A stretch of DNA of 10,375 nucleotides from assembly GCA_026125925.1 (NCBI GenBank), contig JAHCKF010000092.1, positions 1-10,375 of the forward strand, written 5' to 3'. Positions 6,531-10,375 of this stretch are shown in pieces. A model generated the notes under the pieces. It made no database searches. It was not told the origin of the DNA and saw only the letters and a list, made by a program, of their open reading frames with translations. Every line of letters begins with the position of its first letter. The stretch's first letter is position 1. The position numbers and the translations under genes were made by a program. The DNA is from Pseudolabrys sp. (GTDB lineage: Bacteria; Pseudomonadota; Alphaproteobacteria; Rhizobiales; Xanthobacteraceae).

Positions 6531-7679
6531 TTACTTCTTGCTCAGCATCGGCAAGGTCTTGACGATCTTCTGCTTGCCGTCGACCACTTCGCCGAGGAAG
6601 CTCTCGCGGTCGATGTCGCCGTTCTTGTCCCACATGGCTTCCATCAGGATGCCCGGCTCGTCCTTCGGCGAGATGGTGATGCCGTGCGCCTTCTCGGCGA
6701 ACGCTTTGCCGTCGAACTTGCCGATCTTCTCGGTCACGTATTTGACGAAGTAGACGCCGGTGTAGCCTTTTATGCCGTTGTGGTCGCAGACATAGTTGTA
6801 GCGCTGCTTGAACTTGGCGGCGAAGTCCTGCACCGCCTTGATCGGCGCATCGACGGTGAGGCCGACATGGCCCTGCACGCCGTTGGCGGCGCCACCGGCC
6901 AGATCGATCACCTTCTGGCCGAGCAGCGTGGTCTCGCCGATCAACGGCGCCTTGATGCCCTGCTTCTTGGCCTCTTTCAGGAAGCGCGCGCTTTCTTCCT
7001 CATTGAGATAGACGAATACGGCGTCGGCATTGGCGCCCTTGAGCTTGACGACGTCGGCGGAGAAGTCCGCCTGCCCGACCTCGGTCGAAATGTCGGCGGC
7101 GACGTTGATGCCGCGGGACTTCATCTCCTTCGAGAAGTTGTCGCGGCCGCCCTTGCCGAAGTCGTTGTTCACCCAGACCACGGCCACGCTCTTGGCCTTG
7201 ATGCTGTCGTGGATGTAGTTCGCGATCTTCGGCATCGAGAACTGCTGGCCGAACGAGGTACGAAACACGTAGCTATTGTTCTTCTGCGTGATCGCCGCGG
7301 CTTCGCCGCCGACGATTTCCGGAATCTCGGCCTTCATCGTCATGAGCTGCGTCACCAGCACCGAGCCGGAGAACACGGGGCCGAACACGACATAAGGATT
7401 GTTGTCGAGCACCTTCTGGAGCTGGGCGCGCGAGGTGCCGGCATCGCTCTGCGTGTCGAGCACCGGCGTCTCGATTTTGTGGCCAAGAATGCCGCCGGCC
7501 TTGTTGATCTCGTCGATGGCCATCAGCATGCCGTCGCGGAAATTGGTGCCGGAGACGGCGCCGGGCCCCGACAGTTCGAGGATGGCCGGCATGTAGACGG
7601 TTTTCTGCTGCGCGTGCGCGGCACCGGCGAGGCCGAGACCGGCGGCGACGACCGAGGCAAGCAATCCAAGACGAAGCAT
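6531..7679 (-). CDS. livK: ABC transporter periplasmic substrate-binding protein, LivK/HAAT type
   Basis: This is a periplasmic binding protein of the branched-chain amino acid (Peripla_BP_6) type, 382 residues from ATG 7679. That start is preferred over ATG 7685 because GGGGAG at 7686-7691 then lies six bases upstream. Residues 1-23 are a signal peptide with a hydrophobic core and the cleavage motif AHA before QQ. The mature protein begins VYMPAILELSGPGA, then FRDGMLMAIDEINKAGGILG, both typical of the family. The VFGPVFSGSVLV segment corresponds to the ligand-carboxylate loop. No lipobox is present, so it should be soluble. The ligand is not decidable: relatives bind leucine/isoleucine/valine, other amino acids, amides, urea or aromatic acids. 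It is the first gene of livKHMGF. Confidence 0.93.
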   Translation of the reverse strand: MLRLGLLASVVAAGLGLAGAAHAQQKTVYMPAILELSGPGAVSGTNFRDGMLMAIDEINKAGGILGHKIETPVLDTQSDAGTSRAQLQKVLDNNPYVVFGPVFSGSVLVTQLMTMKAEIPEIVGGEAAAITQKNNSYVFRTSFGQQFSMPKIANYIHDSIKAKSVAVVWVNNDFGKGGRDNFSKEMKSRGINVAADISTEVGQADFSADVVKLKGANADAVFVYLNEEESARFLKEAKKQGIKAPLIGETTLLGQKVIDLAGGAANGVQGHVGLTVDAPIKAVQDFAAKFKQRYNYVCDHNGIKGYTGVYFVKYVTEKIGKFDGKAFAEKAHGITISPKDEPGILMEAMWDKNGDIDRESFLGEVVDGKQKIVKTLPMLSKK

Positions 7680-7833
7680 GAGCATCTCCCCTGAGTGTTG
7701 AAGCGGCGCCGGTTATGGTCCGGCGTTTTGGTCGACTTGGTCCGTGGCGCGGACCCTTCCTTGGTTGCTCGACCTTGGCGGCGCGGGCCGCATCAGGTCA
7801 ATAACCAAAACGGTCGCAAAACTTAACATCGTG
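7680..7833 (-). promoter_or_regulatory. livK leader region with two hairpins
   Basis: This 154-base gap between lysR and livK should hold the livK promoter, but I could not identify -35/-10 boxes with confidence. It contains two stems: CGCCGG/CCGGCG (7707-7712 and 7720-7725, seven-base loop) and GGTCCG/CGGACC (7739-7744 and 7750-7755, five-base loop). The first is followed by TTTT when read on the plus strand, where no gene ends. On the livK strand both would lie in the mRNA leader. The GGGGAG ribosome site is at 7686-7691. Confidence 0.4.
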
Positions 7834-7836
7834 TTA
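7824..7836. promoter_or_regulatory. T-N11-A palindrome, candidate LysR-type binding site upstream of livK
   Basis: TAACA (7824-7828), TCG, TGTTA (7832-7836) is a perfect 13-base palindrome that exactly meets the T-N11-A rule for LysR-type boxes. It overlaps the stop codon of the LysR gene itself and lies about 145 bases upstream of livK. Control of livK by the neighbouring regulator through this site is inference. Confidence 0.45.
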
Positions 7837-8784
7837 TTTGCGCGCCACCTCCCGGACGGCGGCAACCTTGTCGCGGCGCGGCGGCGCGGCCGGCGCACCG
7901 AGGCTCTCCATGTGCGCGCGCAAGGCGGCGACGAACGACGCGGCATAGCGCGACAGCACCGCGTCCTTGCGGTGCGCCACATAGGTCTCGAACACGGTCG
8001 GTTCGGCGATATCGAGCGCCCGCACCTGCGGCCAGTTATTGGCAGCGAGCGTGAATTCGTCGACGATGGCGACGCCGAGGCCCTGCGTGACCAGGGCGCA
8101 CACCGTCGAGCCGAAGCGGGCGCGGATGGTCACTTCGTAATCCAGCGCGTGGCGGGTGAACACATCGGCGATGATGCGGCCGTAGGGATCATTCGGATCG
8201 ACGCCGATCAGCGAATACTGCACGATCTCGGCGGCGCGAACCTGGGTGCGCCGCGCCAGCGGATGCTCCGCGGGCACAATGCATTTGAGCCGGCCGCGCG
8301 CCAGCGGCGCGCAGGTCAGCATCGGATGCTCGATCTTCGAACTCATGGCGACGAGTTCGCCCTTGCCCAGCAGCAGGTAATCGACCGCGTCCTCGATCTT
8401 GAGGATGTCGCAGTCGATCAGCAGGTTGGGAAAGGCCTGGCGCACATTGGCGAGCGCGCGTGGCACCATGACATTGGCGATGCTCGGCACCGAGGCGACC
8501 TTCAGTTCGCTGTCGGCGCCGCGCTTGAGCCGCGAAATGACGAACTGCAGATCCTCGATCTTGTCGTAGACGCCGTTGATCTGATCGAAGATCGCATGCG
8601 CCTCGTGGGTCGGCGCGTAGCGGCCGCCCTTGCGGTCGAACAGTTTGACGCCGACCGACGTCTCGGCGTGCTTCATGACGCGGCTGATGCCGGGTGACGA
8701 CACGTTGAGCAGCCGCGCGGCGCCGCCCACCGTGCCCGTCACCATGATGGCGCGGATGACTTCGATCTGGCGGAGCGTCAACAT
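7834..8784 (-). CDS. LysR-family transcriptional regulator, opine-regulator-like
   Basis: This is a DNA-binding regulator of 316 residues, the usual LysR length. The start at ATG 8784 is chosen because LysR proteins begin just before the helix-turn-helix (MLTLRQIEVIRA). The same frame stays open to a GTG at 8958, but the added 58 residues are Arg/Ala-rich and unlike the family. No good Shine-Dalgarno sequence precedes 8784, so the start is not certain. The winged helix-turn-helix spans about residues 2-60, with the recognition region about 18-37. The linker helix is about 60-90, and a two-lobe effector domain runs from about 92 to 295. Overall character recalls the OccR/NocR opine group, a tentative placement. 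It is co-oriented with livK downstream and divergent from the propeller gene, and could regulate either or both. The effector is unknown. Confidence 0.9.
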   Translation of the reverse strand: MLTLRQIEVIRAIMVTGTVGGAARLLNVSSPGISRVMKHAETSVGVKLFDRKGGRYAPTHEAHAIFDQINGVYDKIEDLQFVISRLKRGADSELKVASVPSIANVMVPRALANVRQAFPNLLIDCDILKIEDAVDYLLLGKGELVAMSSKIEHPMLTCAPLARGRLKCIVPAEHPLARRTQVRAAEIVQYSLIGVDPNDPYGRIIADVFTRHALDYEVTIRARFGSTVCALVTQGLGVAIVDEFTLAANNWPQVRALDIAEPTVFETYVAHRKDAVLSRYAASFVAALRAHMESLGAPAAPPRRDKVAAVREVARK

Positions 8785-9122
8785 GGGGAAGCGGTTGTGC
8801 CGGCTGGTGGCGTCGGCCGGCAGCGTAGCAGGTCCCGGACGGACGGCCAGCGCGCGGGACGCGACCTCGCGCGGACGGACCCGCGACCGCGCGATCGGCA
8901 TCGCGCGCGCGGCGGCCCTCCCTGCGCCTGCTGTTTCCTCCGTCGTGCGTGCCGTCACTTGTGCCGTGACTCCGATGCCGCGCCGTCCCTACCGCCTAGA
9001 CTTGCGAGCCAGGCAGGCGGTGTCAATGCTTATCCGACATTATGAGTTGGCATTTGCTATCCCCAAATTCGCGGTGATAGGCTTAGCCCCGGCCCGCCTG
9101 CCCCGGCCGCCGGAAATCCCGC
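8785..9122. other. Divergent intergenic region between lysR and the propeller gene
   Basis: These 338 bases separate the two divergent genes. Positions 8785-8958 are open in the lysR frame, but probably form a leader. An eight-base stem with a four-base loop (CGCGCGAT 8888-8895, ATCGCGCG 8900-8907) lies in it. A GTCAC-N7-GTGAC dyad sits at 8954-8970. The more AT-rich core, 9020-9085, probably holds the promoters. An imperfect dyad there (CTTAT 9029-9033, ATGAG 9042-9046) is another operator candidate. No small gene or RNA was recognised. Confidence 0.5.
8997..9026 (-). promoter_or_regulatory. Possible lysR promoter
   Basis: On the minus strand a perfect TTGACA (9026 to 9021) is followed 18 bases later by AGTCTA (9002 to 8997), a poor -10 match. 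Alphaproteobacterial promoters often rely mainly on a good -35 box. If real, the lysR transcript would have a leader of about 200 bases before ATG 8784. This is a guess from sequence alone. Confidence 0.25.
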
Positions 9123-10352
9123 ATGTCCGACCGACCCTCGCGCAACATAGGCTTCGTCAGCCACACCGACATGGACGGCCGCGCCGACGGCGTGCAGATC
9201 ATGGTGCACCGCGGCTTCGCCTATGTCGGCCACGGCTTCTCCAACGGCATCACCACGCTCGACCTGCGCGACGCCAAGCACCCGAAGGTGGTGGATTTCA
9301 TCGCCTGCCCGCCCGGCACGCGCGCGCTGCATTTGCAGACCCATGACGACCTGTTGCTCGCGGTGAACGCGCCGAGCGTCTGGCACATGCAGCAATTCCA
9401 GACCGACAAGGCCTATTTCGGCGGCTCCTGGGCCGAGCAGATGAAGGCCATGGGCCACACTTTCACGCCGGGCATCCGCGTCTACGACATCTCGAAGCCC
9501 GACAAGCCGAAGGAGATTGGCTTCATGCCGGTCGAGGGCGTCGGCCCGCACCGGCTTTGGTACGTCGGCGGCCGCTATGCCTATGCCTCGATCCATTTCC
9601 ACGACTTCACCGATCACATCCTCGCGGTGATCGACATGGCCGATCCGACCCGGCCGCACGTCGTCGGCCGCTGCTGGATCCCCGGCATGTGGCGCGGCGG
9701 CGACGAGAGCCCAAGCTGGCCATCGAACCGCCGCTACGCGCTGCATCACGCTTTGGTCGCGGGCGATCTCGCCTTCGGCGCCTGGCGCGACGGCGGCCTC
9801 ACCGTCATCGACCTCGCCGACCGGACGAAACCGCGCATCATCGCGCACCGCAACACCGATCCGCCGTTCGGCGGCGGCACGCATTCGCCCCTGCCCCTCC
9901 CGGACCGCAACCTGCTGGTGGTCGCCGACGAACCGTCCACCAACAACTGCGCCGACGGCCTGCGCCATATCTGGGTCTACGACATCCGCGCGCCGCACAA
10001 TCCGGTCAGCATCGCCACCATGCCGATGCCGGCGGAGGACGACTACTGCGCCAAAGGCGGCTTCTTCGGCGCGCATAACATGCACGAGAACCGGCCCGGC
10101 TCGTTTCAAAGCTCGGATCTGATCTTCGCGACGTTCTATAACGCCGGCGTGCGCGTCTATGACATTGCCAACCAGTTTCAGCCGAAAGAAGTCGGTTTCT
10201 ACGTGCCGCCCAATCCGGTGAAGATGATGGACCCGCGGCCGAACCGGCCGCAGGTCGTGCAGTCGGCCGATTGCTTCGTCGACAAGAACGGGCTCATGTA
10301 CGTGACCGATCCGAATGCCGGGCTCAATATCCTTCAATTCAACGGGGCTTGA
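9123..10352 (+). CDS. LVIVD-repeat seven-bladed beta-propeller protein, function unknown
   Basis: The 409-residue protein has no signal peptide or membrane segment, so it is probably cytoplasmic. I recognise the LVIVD-type propeller repeat but no characterised function. Repeated strands end blades at about residues 42-60 (GITTLDLRD), 117-134 (GIRVYDISK), 166-183 (ILAVIDMAD), 225-242 (GLTVIDLAD), 282-300 (HIWVYDIRA) and 342-360 (GVRVYDIAN), with a closing GLNILQF at 400-406. The N-terminal RNIGFVS resembles the outer strands KEIGFMP and KEVGFYV and probably completes the seventh blade. Histidines recur near the start of successive blades: H70, H143, H208/H209, H254 and H318/H321. A pore-facing metal site is therefore possible. 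Blade 2 has an insertion (about 85-116). The ribosome site is weak (GGAA nine bases upstream). The gene is divergent from lysR, which may control it. Confidence 0.85.
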   Translation: MSDRPSRNIGFVSHTDMDGRADGVQIMVHRGFAYVGHGFSNGITTLDLRDAKHPKVVDFIACPPGTRALHLQTHDDLLLAVNAPSVWHMQQFQTDKAYFGGSWAEQMKAMGHTFTPGIRVYDISKPDKPKEIGFMPVEGVGPHRLWYVGGRYAYASIHFHDFTDHILAVIDMADPTRPHVVGRCWIPGMWRGGDESPSWPSNRRYALHHALVAGDLAFGAWRDGGLTVIDLADRTKPRIIAHRNTDPPFGGGTHSPLPLPDRNLLVVADEPSTNNCADGLRHIWVYDIRAPHNPVSIATMPMPAEDDYCAKGGFFGAHNMHENRPGSFQSSDLIFATFYNAGVRVYDIANQFQPKEVGFYVPPNPVKMMDPRPNRPQVVQSADCFVDKNGLMYVTDPNAGLNILQFNGA

Positions 10353-10375
10353 GCGTCAACGCATGTCGCCGCGTA

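Noticed and set aside
6507..7694. 395-codon open frame on the plus strand opposite livK
   Set aside because: It covers livK almost exactly, has low-complexity composition typical of an antisense frame, and resembles no family; livK is certain.
7707..7729. Hairpin followed by TTTT on the plus strand resembling an intrinsic terminator
   Set aside because: No plus-strand gene ends here and the T-run is only four bases; on the livK strand it is simply a leader hairpin.
9057..10337. 426-codon open frame on the minus strand opposite the propeller gene
   Set aside because: It mirrors the plus-strand gene in GC-rich DNA. Its translation is rich in Arg, Val, Asp and His with no recognisable domain, while the plus-strand frame has clear propeller repeats.
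10363..10375. Possible start (ATG TCG CCG CGT) of a further plus-strand gene ten bases after the propeller stop
   Set aside because: Only four codons are visible and there is no clear ribosome site, so it cannot be supported from this window.

Overview
The window is GC-rich, densely coded chromosomal DNA with short intergenic gaps, ATGA start/stop overlaps and Shine-Dalgarno-led genes. Gene content (a NAD-type formate dehydrogenase fdsGBA cluster, a Liv-type ABC importer, an opine-type LysR regulator) and codon use fit an alphaproteobacterium, probably of the Hyphomicrobiales (Bradyrhizobium/Rhodopseudomonas/Xanthobacteraceae-like). That placement is inference, since no rRNA or marker gene is present. 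No tRNA, rRNA, CRISPR, transposase or phage gene was seen.

Layout. Positions 1-2820 (minus strand) hold fdsG, fdsB and the first 254 codons of fdsA, in that transcription order; fdsA runs off the left edge. Positions 2821-3125 are the fds upstream region. It carries a 30-bp imperfect palindrome, a repeated half-site and a second small dyad, which look like operators. Positions 3126-7679 (minus strand) are a complete high-affinity branched-chain-amino-acid-type ABC importer in the order livK-livH-livM-livG-livF, with a GC-rich hairpin between livK and livH and translational coupling within livHMG. Positions 7834-8784 (minus strand) encode a LysR-family regulator just upstream of livK. Positions 9123-10352 (plus strand) encode a divergently transcribed seven-bladed LVIVD-type beta-propeller protein of unknown function.

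How the parts fit. FdsGBA is the core of a cytoplasmic formate:NAD+ oxidoreductase: FdsA oxidises formate and passes electrons through Fe-S clusters to the FMN/NAD site of FdsB, with FdsG supplying a further [2Fe-2S] cluster. LivKHMGF imports an amino acid or related amide/acid from the periplasm. The LysR protein sits between the transporter and the propeller gene and is a plausible regulator of both; a T-N11-A palindrome overlaps its stop codon upstream of livK. The fds operon is separated from the liv operon by its own control region, so a metabolic link between the two is only a guess.

The least ordinary item is the propeller protein. It has six clear LVIVD strands and a closing strand, an N-terminus that appears to complete the last blade, and histidines recurring at the same place in successive blades, which suggests a metal or catalytic site in the central channel. 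The other genes are conventional members of known families.
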